Numbered from the stretch's first letter, positions 50,440-59,940 are shown. The stretch is DNA of 64,000 bases from CAIWHR01 sp963788185 (GCA_963788185.1 CAWBGE010000012.1:62001-126000), one strand, 5' to 3'. Translations and numbers: made by a program. The notes: a model not told the origin generated them from the letters alone.

Positions 50440-52379
50440 CACGCGATTCGCCGCCCGGTGGCTTCGCTGCCGGCGTCGGCGGCCGGCGCCGGGGCGGCGA
50501 ATCCGCGTTTGAGGTGCACCAGCAGCAGCGCGATGGCGGCGGGCGTGACGCCCGATATGCGCGCTGCCTGACCGATCGTCTCCGGTCGATGGCGGTTGAG
50601 CTTCTGCTGCACCTCGGCCGAAAAGCCGCGCACCCGGGCGTAATCGAGATCCACGGGCAGGCGAAGTTCCTCCTGTGCGCGGTGACGGGCGACCTCCGCC
50701 TGCTGGCGCTCGATGTAGCCCTCGTACTTGACGGCGATCTCGACCTGTTCGGCGACCTCGGCATCGGTCACCGTGGGGCCGGCCGCCGGCAGCGTGGCGA
50801 GCGCGGCATAACTGACGCCGGGACGGCGCAGCAATTCCGATAGTGAGTACTCACGCTCAATGGATTGCCCGAAAATACGCGCTGCGTCGTGCGTCGCAAC
50901 GAGACTGGGGTTGACCCAGGTCGCCTTGAGTCGCTCCCGTTCGAGCGCCACCGCGTCCCGCTTGCGGGCAAATCGATCCCAGCGCGCGTCGTCGACGAGG
51001 CCCAGCGCGCGCCCGGTGTCGGTCAGGCGCAGATCGGCATTGTCTTCGCGCAGCTGCAGCCGGTATTCGGCCCGGGAGGTGAACATCCGGTACGGCTCGG
51101 ACACGCCGCGCGTGATCAGATCGTCGACCAGCACGCCGAGGTAGGCTTCATCGCGGCGAGGGCACCAGCCGGGCTCGCCGCGGACCCGGCGCGCGGCGTT
51201 GAGCCCCGCCAGCAGCCCCTGCGCAGCGGCCTCCTCGTAACCTGTGGTGCCATTGATCTGACCGGCAAAGAAAAGCCCGGCGATGGCCTTGGTCTCGAGC
51301 GTCGACTTGAGCGCGCGCGGATCGAAATAGTCGTACTCGATCGAATAGCCGGGTCGCAGCAGGTGGGCGTTTTCGCAGCCCTTCATCGACTGCACCAGCG
51401 CCAGCTGCACGTCGAACGGCAGCGAAGTCGAGATGCCGTTGGGGTAGATCTCGTGCGTCGACAGCCCCTCCGGCTCGAGGAAGATCTGGTGGCTGTCGCG
51501 GTCGGCGAAACGCACGACCTTGTCCTCGATCGACGGGCAATAGCGCGGGCCCACGCCTTGGATCACGCCGGTGAACAGGGGTGACCGGTCGAGCCCGCCG
51601 CGGATGATCTCGTGCGTCCGGGCGTTGGTGTGCGTCACCCAGCACGGAACCTGTCGCGGGTGCATTGCCCGGGTGCCCATGAAGCTCATCACCGGCGCCG
51701 GATCGTCCCCCGGTTGCGCCGCCAGCTGACCAAAGTCGATGCTTCGTCCATCGAGCCGCGGCGGGGTCCCGGTCTTCAGGCGCCCTGCGGGCAGCTTCAG
51801 TTCCCGCAGGCGTGCGCCCAGCGTCTTGGCCGGGGGATCGCCGGCCCGGCCGGCCTCGTAGTGGCGCAGGCCGACGTGGATCAGCCCGGAGAGGAAGGTG
51901 CCGGTCGTCAGCACCACCGCATCGGCCTCGAAGCGCACGCCCAGTTGCGTGATCACACCGGTCACCCGCGCACCGGCGCCGTCGCCGTCCACGGTCAGGT
52001 CGTCCACGGCCTGCTGGAACAGCGTCAGGTTGAGTTGGTTTTCGAGGCGCGAGCGAATCGCCTGCTTGTAGAGGAGCCGGTCGGCCTGCGCGCGCGTCGC
52101 GCGCACGGCGGCGCCTTTGCTCGAATTCAACGTCCGGAACTGGATGCCTGCTTCGTCGGTAGCGATGGCCATCGCGCCGCCCAGCGCATCGACTTCCCGG
52201 ACCAGATGTCCCTTGCCGATGCCCCCGATCGACGGATTGCAGGACATCTGGCCGAGGGTTTCGATATTGTGCGTCAGCAGCAGCGTCTGCTTTCCCATCC
52301 GCGCGCTGGCGAGCGCCGCCTCGGTGCCGGCATGGCCCCCGCCGACAACGATCACGTCAAAGCGCTTGGGAAAGATCAT
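50439..52379 (-). CDS. mnmG: tRNA uridine 5-carboxymethylaminomethyl modification enzyme MnmG (GidA)
   Basis: A 646-residue MnmG of normal length. The FAD-binding start is FDVIVVGGGHAGTEAALASARMG. The conserved blocks are QMSCNPSIGGIGKGHLVREVDALGG, YCPSIEDKVVRFADRD and QINGTTGYEEAAAQGLLAG. With MnmE it installs the cmnm5 group at U34 of certain tRNAs. mnmE lies 9 kb further right, beyond an accessory block. No clear ribosome site precedes the ATG. Confidence 0.98.
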   Translation of the reverse strand: MIFPKRFDVIVVGGGHAGTEAALASARMGKQTLLLTHNIETLGQMSCNPSIGGIGKGHLVREVDALGGAMAIATDEAGIQFRTLNSSKGAAVRATRAQADRLLYKQAIRSRLENQLNLTLFQQAVDDLTVDGDGAGARVTGVITQLGVRFEADAVVLTTGTFLSGLIHVGLRHYEAGRAGDPPAKTLGARLRELKLPAGRLKTGTPPRLDGRSIDFGQLAAQPGDDPAPVMSFMGTRAMHPRQVPCWVTHTNARTHEIIRGGLDRSPLFTGVIQGVGPRYCPSIEDKVVRFADRDSHQIFLEPEGLSTHEIYPNGISTSLPFDVQLALVQSMKGCENAHLLRPGYSIEYDYFDPRALKSTLETKAIAGLFFAGQINGTTGYEEAAAQGLLAGLNAARRVRGEPGWCPRRDEAYLGVLVDDLITRGVSEPYRMFTSRAEYRLQLREDNADLRLTDTGRALGLVDDARWDRFARKRDAVALERERLKATWVNPSLVATHDAARIFGQSIEREYSLSELLRRPGVSYAALATLPAAGPTVTDAEVAEQVEIAVKYEGYIERQQAEVARHRAQEELRLPVDLDYARVRGFSAEVQQKLNRHRPETIGQAARISGVTPAAIALLLVHLKRGFAAPAPAADAGSEATGRRIA

Positions 52380-52494
52380 GTTTTAAAAGGACTATTTGGC
52401 TGCGAACTGCGCCCGGACCCCGGTCGCCGAAGGTCGAATGGTACGCCAACGGCGATGACGACGAAAGCCGGCCGATGACGCCCGCGTCCCGAAC

Positions 52495-52510
52495 GGTTTC
52501 ACGTGAAACA
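52495..52510. promoter_or_regulatory. parS site 1 (ParB-binding)
   Basis: GGTTTCACGTGAAACA matches the conserved bacterial parS sequence TGTTTCACGTGAAACA at 15 of 16 positions. It lies about 115 bp upstream of mnmG, beyond its start codon, and 2.7 kb from the parA start. Confidence 0.9.
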
Positions 52511-52537
52511 ACACCGAGGCCATCCGCATCGGCCCGC

Positions 52538-53302
52538 TCAGATCCAGGGCGCCAGCGTGTCCCAGCCGAACTTGGCGATCAGCACCACCAAGACCACCAG
52601 AAAGATGCGCCGGATGAAGCCGGTCCCGCGCGCCAGCGCCATTCCCGAACCCGCCCAGGCGCCGGCAACGTTGCAGGCCGCCATGACCAGGGCGGTCAGC
52701 CACAGCACGTTCCCCGTCGCGGCAAAAAAGGCCAGCGCGGTGAGGTTCGTCGCCACATTGACGATCTTCGCCGACGCCGACGCCGTCAGCAGGTCCCAAC
52801 CGAACACGCGGACGAAAACGAAGATCAGGAACGCGCCGGTGCCGGGACCGAAGAACCCGTCGTAGAAGCCGAGAACCGCACCGGTGACGAACCCTGCCCA
52901 CGGCTCCCAGCCCTTGGACAGGCGCGGCGCATGCAAGCGGCCGAAGTCGTGGCGCAGAAACGTATAGAGCGCGACCGCCACCAGCAGGACCAGGATCAGC
53001 GGCCGCACCGCATCGCGCGGCAGCCAAGCGACGGCTCGCGCGCCCAGGAACGCGAACAGCAGCGCGGCGGCGACCGCCGGGGCGAGTGCACGCCATGACA
53101 GCGACACCCGCCGCAGGTAACGCGTCGACGCCACCGCCGTTCCCGCAATCGACGCGGCCTTGTTCGTTCCCAGCAATACCGCGGGCGGCAGTTGGGGATA
53201 GATGCCGAACAGCGCCGGCAGCTGGATCAGGCCGCCGCCGCCGACCACGGCGTCGATGAACCCGGCGAACAGGGCGAGCAGCCCCAGCAGCAACAGGTCC
53301 AT
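52538..53302 (-). CDS. TauE/SafE (TSUP) family membrane transporter
   Basis: A 254-residue polytopic membrane protein with about eight hydrophobic segments. The family hallmarks are GFIDAVVGGGGLIQLPALF at the N-terminus, LGTNKAASIAGTAVASTRYL, and the repeat-half equivalents GAVLGFYDGFFGPGTGAFLIF and SASAKIVNVATNLTALAFF. TSUP proteins export or import sulfite, sulfoacetate or other organosulfur anions. The substrate is unknown here. The gene lies between the two parS sites, separate from any sulfur metabolism gene. An upstream ATG at about 53344 could add 14 residues. Confidence 0.88.
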   Translation of the reverse strand: MDLLLLGLLALFAGFIDAVVGGGGLIQLPALFGIYPQLPPAVLLGTNKAASIAGTAVASTRYLRRVSLSWRALAPAVAAALLFAFLGARAVAWLPRDAVRPLILVLLVAVALYTFLRHDFGRLHAPRLSKGWEPWAGFVTGAVLGFYDGFFGPGTGAFLIFVFVRVFGWDLLTASASAKIVNVATNLTALAFFAATGNVLWLTALVMAACNVAGAWAGSGMALARGTGFIRRIFLVVLVVLIAKFGWDTLAPWI

Positions 53303-53403
53303 GGGTGCGGGCGGATTGGCGGCAGGAAGAGGGGTGCGGCGCATCCTGACGCAGCGCCCGTATTGTAGCAGCCGGCGTCCTGCGACTCGCCGCGCGACGG
53401 CGA

Positions 53404-53419
53404 TGTTCCACGTGGAACC
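53404..53419. promoter_or_regulatory. parS site 2 (ParB-binding)
   Basis: TGTTCCACGTGGAACC is a near-perfect palindrome and matches the TGTTCCACGTGGAACA variant of parS at 15 of 16 positions. It lies 0.9 kb from site 1 in the gap between the TSUP and PfkB genes. Confidence 0.85.
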
Positions 53420-53505
53420 GGGGTGTCCGGAAACGCCGCTGGCGCTACAATCTCCTACCGCGTCGCCCTGCCCGCCCACCCCAGCGCCTCGACCCTCCGC
53501 GTGCC

Positions 53506-54402
53506 ATGACCCGCATCCTCTGCCTCGGCATGTCCGCGCTGGACGCCATCTACCGGGTCCCGGCGATCCCGACGACGCCGACCAAGGTGCTCGCGACCGG
53601 CTTCGTCGAATCGGGCGGCGGCATGGCGGCCAGCGCCAGCGTCGCCATCGCCCGCCTCGACGCCGACGTGCATTACTGGGGGCGCCTCGGCGACGACGCG
53701 CTGGGGGATCGCATTCTCGCCGAACTGGCCCGCGAAGGCGTGGACGTGGGAGCGGTCCGCCGGGTGCCGGATTGCGCCTCGCCAAGCACGGCGATCCTCG
53801 TCAGCGACGACGGCGAGCGGCTCATCTGCATCTACAACGATCCGCGCCTCGACCCCGATCCCGGCTGGCTGCCGCTCGAAGAGGTGCCGGGTTTCGCCGC
53901 GGTCCTCACCGACGTCCGCTGGCCGGCGGGAGCGGCGCGGGTGCTCGACGCCGCGCGCGCAGCCGGGCGGATTGCCGTCTTCGACGGTGACGTCGGCCCC
54001 GCTGACGCGCTGATCGATCTCGCGCGTCGCGCCACTCACGTCGCGTTTTCGGAGCCCGGCCTCGAGCGGGCGTCGGGGACGGCATCCCCCGGCGAGGGTT
54101 TGCGGCGGATGGCGTCGCTGACGTCTGCCGTGGTCGGCGTGACCCTCGGTGCCGACGGCTTTCTCTGGCGCGACGGGACGCATGAACGGCGGGTCGTCGC
54201 GCCGCCGGTCACCGCGGTGGACACGCTTGCCGCCGGCGACGTGTGGCACGGCGCGTTCACGCTGCGGCTTTGCGAAACCGGCGACGTGACCGCCGCAGCG
54301 CGTTTCGCCAACGCCGCGGCGGCGCTCAAATGCACGCGTTTCGGCGGCCGCCAGGGCGCGCCGCGGCGGGCCGAGGTGATGGCGCTGCTGGCATCCTTTT
54401 GA
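53506..54402 (+). CDS. PfkB-family sugar kinase
   Basis: A 298-residue ribokinase-fold kinase. The N-terminal substrate region has ESGGGMAASASVAIARLDADVHYWGRLGDDALGDRI, close to PfkB signature 1. The C-terminal signature 2 is VDTLAAGDVWHGAF, with the catalytic Asp in AAGD. Family members phosphorylate sugars, nucleosides or fructose-1-phosphate; this one resembles sulfofructose-kinase- or ribokinase-like members, but the substrate cannot be fixed. It is transcribed alone and rightward, convergent with pckG. Confidence 0.9.
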   Translation: MTRILCLGMSALDAIYRVPAIPTTPTKVLATGFVESGGGMAASASVAIARLDADVHYWGRLGDDALGDRILAELAREGVDVGAVRRVPDCASPSTAILVSDDGERLICIYNDPRLDPDPGWLPLEEVPGFAAVLTDVRWPAGAARVLDAARAAGRIAVFDGDVGPADALIDLARRATHVAFSEPGLERASGTASPGEGLRRMASLTSAVVGVTLGADGFLWRDGTHERRVVAPPVTAVDTLAAGDVWHGAFTLRLCETGDVTAAARFANAAAALKCTRFGGRQGAPRRAEVMALLASF

Positions 54403-54444
54403 CGCCTGGCCCCGGCGCCCGTCGACATCCCGCAGCCGACGGCA

Positions 54445-54522
54445 AAAATCAATGGGCCGGGGCTAAGCAGACCCAACCCATTGATTTTAAAACAAATAAA
54501 TGCAGAGGTCCGACCCTCTGCA
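54445..54522. repeat. Two consecutive inverted repeats between convergent genes
   Basis: AAAATCAATGGG (54445-54456) and CCCATTGATTTT (54477-54488) are perfect inverted copies 20 bases apart. They are followed by TGCAGAGG-TCCGAC-CCTCTGCA (54501-54522), an 8-bp stem with a 6-base loop. The first has A- and T-rich flanks on both strands, as in a bidirectional terminator. The AT-rich sequence is unlike its surroundings and suggests an inserted repeat. Confidence 0.6.
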
Positions 54523-54540
54523 CAATGCCGAAGTAAGCGC

Positions 54541-56382
54541 TTACGCAGCCAGTCGATCACCCAGGCGCCGGCGCTCGGTGGCCAGCGCCGGCGGTTGCTT
54601 GGCGCCCAGCTTCGCGAACAACTGGTCGTGGGAGACGAGTTCCGCGACCCACTTCGCCTTGTCGGCCTTCATCACCTGCTCGAACTGCTCCTTCGGGAAA
54701 TCGAGCCCGTTCCAGTTGATGTCCTCGTACGCCGGCTCCAGGCCCAACGCGGTCTGCACCGCGCGGCCACGTCCGCGGCAGCGGTCGACGATCCACTGCA
54801 GCACGCGCACGTTCTGCCCGAAGCCCGGCCACGCGAACTTGCCGTTCTCGTCGGTGCGGAACCAGTTGACGTTGAAGATCTTGGGCGGTTTGGCGATCAC
54901 CTTGCCCATCCTGAGCCAGTGCGCGAAATAGTCGCCGACGTGGTAACCGCAGAACGGCAGCATCGCGAACGGGTCGCGCCGCACTTCGCCGACCTTGCCG
55001 GTGGCGGCCGCCGTCGTTTCCGAGCCCATCGTCGCCGCCTTGTAGACGCCCTCTTCCCAAGTGCCGGCTTCGGTGATCAGCGGCACGGTGTCGCTGCGGC
55101 GCGCGCCGAAGATGAATGCGTCGATCGGCACGCCGTCCGGGCTGTCCCAATGCGGGTCGAGCGACGCGCACTGGACCGACGAGACGGTGAATCGCGCATT
55201 CGGATGCGCGGCCTTGCGCCCGCAATCCGGCGTCCAGTCGTTGCCCTGCCAGTCGGTCAGGTGCGCCGGCGGCGTCTTGGTCATCCCCTCCCACCACACG
55301 TCGCCGTCGTCGGTCAGCGCCACGTTGGTGAAAAGCGTGTTCTCGTTCAACATCATCATCGCGTTGGGATTCGACTCGTACGACGTCCCGGGCGCCACGC
55401 CAAAATAGCCGGCTTCGGGGTTGATCGCATAGAACCGCCCGTCCGCCCGCGGCTTGATCCAGGCGATGTCGTCGCCGATGGTCGTCACCTTCCAGCCGTC
55501 GATGCCCTTGGGCGGGATCACCATCGCGAAGTTGGTCTTGCCGCAGGCACTCGGGAACGCGGCCGCGACGTAGGTCTTTTCCCCGTGCGGAGAAGTCACG
55601 CCCAGGATCAGCATGTGCTCGGCGAGCCAGCCCTGGTCGCGCGCCATCACCGACGCGATCCGAAGCGCGAAGCACTTCTTGCCCAGCAACGCATTGCCGC
55701 CGTAGCCGGAGCCGTAGGACCAGATCTCGCGCGTTTCGGGGAAGTGGACGATGTACTTCTCGTCCTTGTTGCACGGCCAGGGCACATCCTTCTGCCCCAC
55801 GGCCAGCGGCGCGCCGACCGAATGGACGCAGGGGACGAAGGGGCCGTCCTCGCCCAGCACGCGCAGCGCGGCGCGGCCCATGCGGGTCATGATTCGCATG
55901 TTGGCGACGACAAAGGGACTGTCGGTGATCTCGATGCCGATGTGCGCGATGTGGCTGCCGATCGGGCCCATCGAGAACGGGACGACGTACATCGTGCGTC
56001 CGCGCATGCAGGCATCGAACAATCCGCCCAGCGTCTGCCGCATCTCCCCCGGCGGTCGCCAGTTGTTGGTCGGACCGGCATCTTCCGCCTTCTCGCTGCA
56101 GATGAACGTGCGGTCCTCGACGCGAGCGACGTCGGAAGGATCCGACCACGCCAGATAGCTGTTGGTCCGCTTGGCCGGGTTCAATTTCTTCAGCGTACCG
56201 GCAGCGACCATGTCCTCGCACAGCCCGTCGTACTCTTCCTCGCTGCCATCGCACCAGACGACGCGCGAGGGCTTGGTCAACGCAGCGATGTCGCGCACCC
56301 ACATCAGCAGCCGGGTGTGTCGGACATCGGCGGGTGCCGCAATATCGGCGGCAATGGCAGAAATCAGTTCAGGGGTCGACAT
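54541..56382 (-). CDS. pckG: Phosphoenolpyruvate carboxykinase (GTP)
   Basis: A 613-residue GTP-dependent PEPCK, normal length. The P-loop is AAFPSACGKTNFAM, whose hyper-reactive cysteine is the family mark; GSGYGGNALLGKKCFALRIAS and GDDIAWIKPRADGRFYAINPEAGYFGVAPGTS are the substrate and metal blocks. It converts oxaloacetate plus GTP to PEP for gluconeogenesis. The start at 56382 follows AGAGG. The gene has its own predicted promoter and no operon partner. Confidence 0.97.
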   Translation of the reverse strand: MSTPELISAIAADIAAPADVRHTRLLMWVRDIAALTKPSRVVWCDGSEEEYDGLCEDMVAAGTLKKLNPAKRTNSYLAWSDPSDVARVEDRTFICSEKAEDAGPTNNWRPPGEMRQTLGGLFDACMRGRTMYVVPFSMGPIGSHIAHIGIEITDSPFVVANMRIMTRMGRAALRVLGEDGPFVPCVHSVGAPLAVGQKDVPWPCNKDEKYIVHFPETREIWSYGSGYGGNALLGKKCFALRIASVMARDQGWLAEHMLILGVTSPHGEKTYVAAAFPSACGKTNFAMVIPPKGIDGWKVTTIGDDIAWIKPRADGRFYAINPEAGYFGVAPGTSYESNPNAMMMLNENTLFTNVALTDDGDVWWEGMTKTPPAHLTDWQGNDWTPDCGRKAAHPNARFTVSSVQCASLDPHWDSPDGVPIDAFIFGARRSDTVPLITEAGTWEEGVYKAATMGSETTAAATGKVGEVRRDPFAMLPFCGYHVGDYFAHWLRMGKVIAKPPKIFNVNWFRTDENGKFAWPGFGQNVRVLQWIVDRCRGRGRAVQTALGLEPAYEDINWNGLDFPKEQFEQVMKADKAKWVAELVSHDQLFAKLGAKQPPALATERRRLGDRLAA

Positions 56383-56463
56383 GAGAAAGCCTCTAGGAAT
56401 GTAGTTGGCCCCGCGGAGTGCACAAGCTCCCCGCATTGGGCAGGACGCCAAAAGTTCGGTGAA

Positions 56464-56492
56464 ATCTTACACCGCGCCGACTGTCATCCCAA
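56464..56492 (-). promoter_or_regulatory. Predicted sigma70-type promoter of pckG
   Basis: On the minus strand TTGGGA (56492-56487) and TAAGAT (56469-56464) are 17 bp apart, about 80 bp upstream of the pckG start codon. It lies between the tam-like stop and pckG. Confidence 0.45.
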
Positions 56493-56534
56493 CGACAACC
56501 CGACCGCGTCTTGATCCGACGCAATTCCTCGCCG

Positions 56535-57338
56535 CTAAGTTCCTGCGACATTTGCGCGCACCGCAACGACAAAGCGGCGCCGAAACGGGAACAGCACCTG
56601 CCCATCCGGCAGCCGCGGATAGGCGACGGCGATGCGTCTGCCATAGTCATCGAGAAACACCTCGGTCGCCTCGGCGTCGAGCAGTTCGAGGAACGGCGTC
56701 AGCGCCGAGCCGCGCGTCCACGCGACCACGGGGTGCTCGATCCCGTCGCCGGCCGGCAGGACGTGGAGGTACTCGGTGGTCCAGAGGTCGATGGACGCCG
56801 CCCCCGGCGCAAGCCAACCGAAGTACTCGACCGCGCTCGCCACCGGCGTCGGACGCACCCGCGACGCAAGCCGCGAGCGCCAGCGCGCGGAAATCACGGT
56901 GTCGTGCAACGCGACGTGCGATGGCGCAGCGAAATTGTCGGGCATCTGCACGGCCAGCACGCCGCCGCCGGCGACCTGCGCGAACACCCGGGGAAAGAGC
57001 CGCGCGTGGTCGTCCAGCCAATGCAATGCGGCATTGCTGAACACGAGGTCGACCGGCGCATCGGACTGCCAGCATCCGATGTCGGCCTGCTGCCATCGGT
57101 AGCGCGGCTGGCCCCCGGTTCCCGCGCGCGCCCGCGTCAACATCGCCTCGGAGCTGTCGATGCCGGTGATGACCGCTTGCGGCCATCGGCCGCCCAGCAT
57201 CTGCGCGGTGTTGCCGGACCCGCAACCCAGGTCGACGACGGTACGCGCAGCGGACAGCGGGATGCGCGCCAGGAGATCGAGCGCCGGGCGCATCCGCTCG
57301 CCGGCATACTTGAGATATTGCCCGGGATCCCAGGTCAT
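56535..57338 (-). CDS. tam: Trans-aconitate 2-methyltransferase-like AdoMet methyltransferase
   Basis: A 267-residue class I methyltransferase. The start MTWDPGQYLKYAGERMRPALDLLARIP and motif I VVDLGCGSGNTAQMLGGRWP are characteristic of Tam. VFSNAALHWLDDHARLFPRVF, AVQMPDNFAAPSHVAL and WTTEYLHVLPAGDGIEHPVVAWTRGSALTPFL follow the same family. Tam methylates trans-aconitate, a by-product that inhibits the citric acid cycle. The ATG follows GGAGGAG and overlaps the stop of the AbrB-family gene (ATGA). With tctCBA upstream, it sits in a tricarboxylate context, which supports the assignment. Confidence 0.9.
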   Translation of the reverse strand: MTWDPGQYLKYAGERMRPALDLLARIPLSAARTVVDLGCGSGNTAQMLGGRWPQAVITGIDSSEAMLTRARAGTGGQPRYRWQQADIGCWQSDAPVDLVFSNAALHWLDDHARLFPRVFAQVAGGGVLAVQMPDNFAAPSHVALHDTVISARWRSRLASRVRPTPVASAVEYFGWLAPGAASIDLWTTEYLHVLPAGDGIEHPVVAWTRGSALTPFLELLDAEATEVFLDDYGRRIAVAYPRLPDGQVLFPFRRRFVVAVRANVAGT

Positions 57339-58405
57339 CGCTCCTCCGATCGCCGCCCGCGCCAGCGCCGCACCGCCATGAACAGCGGCGCCGTGCACAG
57401 CAGCAAAACAACCACGCGTGTGACATGGAAAGCCGTCACCAGCGGCACCCCGAGCTGCAGCACCTTCGCCGTGATACACATCTCGGCGATACCGCCGGGG
57501 GCGAGCCCCAGGGCCAGCGTATAGGGGCTGAGCCCCGAAATCCAGCCCAGCAGCACGCCGAACAACGCCGCGGTGACAATGGCGCCCAGCACCGTCATCA
57601 CGACCGACGCGATGAACCGTGGCGCGCCGCGCAGAAAATCGGGCTCGAAGCGCGAGCCCAGCATGCAACCCAGCAGGCACTGACCGGCGTTGGAGACCGG
57701 TGCAGGCAGCGCCGACAGATGCACGCCGGCCGCGGTCAGGGGTATCGCCACCGCGAGCGAGCCCAGGATGAACGCGTTGGGCACGCGCCGCCATTGGGCG
57801 AGGCTGGCGCCGGCAAGCGTCGCCAGCATCAGCAGCGCGAAGCCCACGCCGTCGAAAGCTGCCAGGCCCGGAACGTAGCGATCGCTGCCATGCGCGCCTG
57901 CGAGCGCATAGGCAAACGGAATCACGATCACCACCACCAGAATGCGCATGCTCTGTGCAGTGGCGACGCGATCGACGCGCGCGCCGAAGCGCTCGCCCAG
58001 CACCGCCATCTCGGTCGCCCCGCCGGGAACCGATGCGAATATCGCGGTCGTGCGATCGATGCCGGCCAACCGCGCCAGTACAAGACCGCCCACATACCCG
58101 GCGCCGACGGCGAACAGTGCACCGGCCAGCAGCAGCGGCCACCAGCCCGCGACGTCGCGCACGACCTGCGGCGAAAAGTAGAGGCCCAGCGAGGTGCCGA
58201 TGACCCACTGTCCGATCTGGCGCGCGCCGGGCGGCGCATCCACGGGCACCCGCAACACCCGCAGGACCGCGATGGTCACCAGTGGCCCGAGCATCCAGGG
58301 AATCGGCGTGTGCAGGAGGCTGCAGGCATAGCCCGCAGCCGCGCCGACCGCCACTCCGGCAAGGCCTCGCAGCCAGCGCCGCAGTCGCTGTGGCGCTGTG
58401 ATCAT
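57335..58405 (-). CDS. AbrB-family membrane protein (putative transporter)
   Basis: A 356-residue membrane protein of the AbrB (sometimes labelled ammonia monooxygenase-like) family. Duplicated halves are visible: HTPIPWMLGPLVTIAVLRV with ASVPGGATEMAVLGERFGARVDRVA, and later RRVPNAFILGSLAVAIPL with LGLAPGGIAEMCITAKVL. The paired PGG(A/I)xEM motifs face each other in such inverted-repeat transporters. Substrate unknown. It is transcribed between tctA and tam on one strand with short gaps, suggesting a role in organic-acid transport (inference). Confidence 0.85.
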   Translation of the reverse strand: MITAPQRLRRWLRGLAGVAVGAAAGYACSLLHTPIPWMLGPLVTIAVLRVLRVPVDAPPGARQIGQWVIGTSLGLYFSPQVVRDVAGWWPLLLAGALFAVGAGYVGGLVLARLAGIDRTTAIFASVPGGATEMAVLGERFGARVDRVATAQSMRILVVVIVIPFAYALAGAHGSDRYVPGLAAFDGVGFALLMLATLAGASLAQWRRVPNAFILGSLAVAIPLTAAGVHLSALPAPVSNAGQCLLGCMLGSRFEPDFLRGAPRFIASVVMTVLGAIVTAALFGVLLGWISGLSPYTLALGLAPGGIAEMCITAKVLQLGVPLVTAFHVTRVVVLLLCTAPLFMAVRRWRGRRSEER

Positions 58406-58430
58406 CGCCAGCGGCCCCGGTTGCGAAACC

Positions 58431-59939
58431 TCAGGCGGGGATGTCGATCAGTTTGTTGTTGCGCTTCCACCGCACCCACAGCGGCACGACCAGCATCAGC
58501 ACGGCGCCGATCCACAGCCCGATGGTGATTCCGCTGCCGTAGAGCGGATGCAGGTCGCCGTTCGAAATCGCCAGTGCGCGGCGAAGATTCTGCTCCATCA
58601 TGTCGCCGAGCACGAAGCCCAGGATCAGCGGCGCCATCGGAAAATCGAGCTTGCGCAGCAGGTACCCGAACACGCCGATGCCGGTCATCAGCACCAGGTC
58701 GAACGTCGTCGCGTGAATCGAGTAGACGCCGATCAGGCTGATCGCAGCGATCCCGGGCACCAGAATCCAGTTGGGAATCAGCAGCATCTTGGCGAAGAAC
58801 CGAACCATCGGGATGTTCATCAGCAGCAGCATGAAATTGGCGATGAACATCGACGCGATCAGGCCCCAGACCAGATCGGGTTGGTCCCTGAACAGCATCG
58901 GCCCCGGCGTGATGTTGTAGAGCGTCAGCGCCCCCATCATCACCGCCGTCGTCCCGCTTCCGGGCACGCCGAGCGTCAGCATCGGAATGAACGCGCCGCC
59001 CGCCGCGGCGTTGTTCGCCGATTCCGGCGCCGCCAACCCGCGAATGTCGCCCTTGCCGAAGGTCTTGGCAGTGTCGTTGACGTTCTTTTCGATCATGTAG
59101 GCGACCGCACTGGCGATCGACGCCCCCGCACCCGGCAGCACCCCGATGACGAAGCCCAGCGGCGCCGAACGCACGATCGTCCAGCCGACCTTCGCCGCTT
59201 CCTTCATGTTGAACCAGGCGCGACCGGAGGCCTTGAGCACCTCGCCACCGGTGTGCGTCTGCTCCAGCATCAGCAGGATTTCCGAGACCGAGAACAGGCC
59301 GATGACGATGACGACGAACTGCACGCCGTCGGCCAGGTGCAGGTCGCCGAAGGTGAAGCGGTAGACGCCGCTGCCCGAGTCGATCCCCACCGTCGACAGC
59401 GCCAGGCCGATGACGCAGGCGAGCAGGGTCTTCACCGGACTGTCACCGACCATGCCGGCGAGGCAGGCGATGGCAAACACCATCAGCACGAAATACTCGG
59501 CGGGTCCGAAGGCGAGCGCCCAGTTCGCGAGCAGCGGCGCAAGGAACACCAGCCCGATGGCCGCCAGCAACGAGCCGCAGAAGGACGCGAACGCCGAGAT
59601 GGACAGCGCGACGCCGGCCTCGCCCTTCCGGGCCATCGGGTAGCCGTCGATGGTCGTCATCACCGACCCGGCATCGCCGGGAATGTTGATCAGGATCGAG
59701 GCGATCCGGCCACCGTACTCGCAGCCCATGTAGACGGCGGCCAGCAGGATCAGCGACGAGATTGGCGACATCTTCATCGCGAACGCGATCGGCATCAGGA
59801 TGGCGACCCCGTTGATCGGCCCCACGCCCGGCAGCAGGCCGACGATGGTGCCCACGAAGGCACCCGCCAGCGCCATCATCAGGTTGATCGGCGTCGCGGC
59901 GACGGCGAATCCGTGCATCAGGGCGGCAATGTTTTCCAC
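58431..59939 (-). CDS. tctA: Tripartite tricarboxylate transporter, large membrane subunit TctA
   Basis: A 502-residue polytopic protein. The N-terminal motif GTIVGLLPGVGPINGVAILMPIAF and the repeat-half equivalent GFVIGVLPGAGASIASAVAY are diagnostic, as is YGGRIASILINIPGDAGSVMTTIDGYPMA. It imports tri- or dicarboxylates with sodium or proton, supplied by the TctC binding protein. The start is a GTG behind GGGGAT, one base after the tctB stop. Gene order tctC-tctB-tctA is standard. Confidence 0.95.
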   Translation of the reverse strand: MENIAALMHGFAVAATPINLMMALAGAFVGTIVGLLPGVGPINGVAILMPIAFAMKMSPISSLILLAAVYMGCEYGGRIASILINIPGDAGSVMTTIDGYPMARKGEAGVALSISAFASFCGSLLAAIGLVFLAPLLANWALAFGPAEYFVLMVFAIACLAGMVGDSPVKTLLACVIGLALSTVGIDSGSGVYRFTFGDLHLADGVQFVVIVIGLFSVSEILLMLEQTHTGGEVLKASGRAWFNMKEAAKVGWTIVRSAPLGFVIGVLPGAGASIASAVAYMIEKNVNDTAKTFGKGDIRGLAAPESANNAAAGGAFIPMLTLGVPGSGTTAVMMGALTLYNITPGPMLFRDQPDLVWGLIASMFIANFMLLLMNIPMVRFFAKMLLIPNWILVPGIAAISLIGVYSIHATTFDLVLMTGIGVFGYLLRKLDFPMAPLILGFVLGDMMEQNLRRALAISNGDLHPLYGSGITIGLWIGAVLMLVVPLWVRWKRNNKLIDIPA

Positions 59940-59940
59940 G

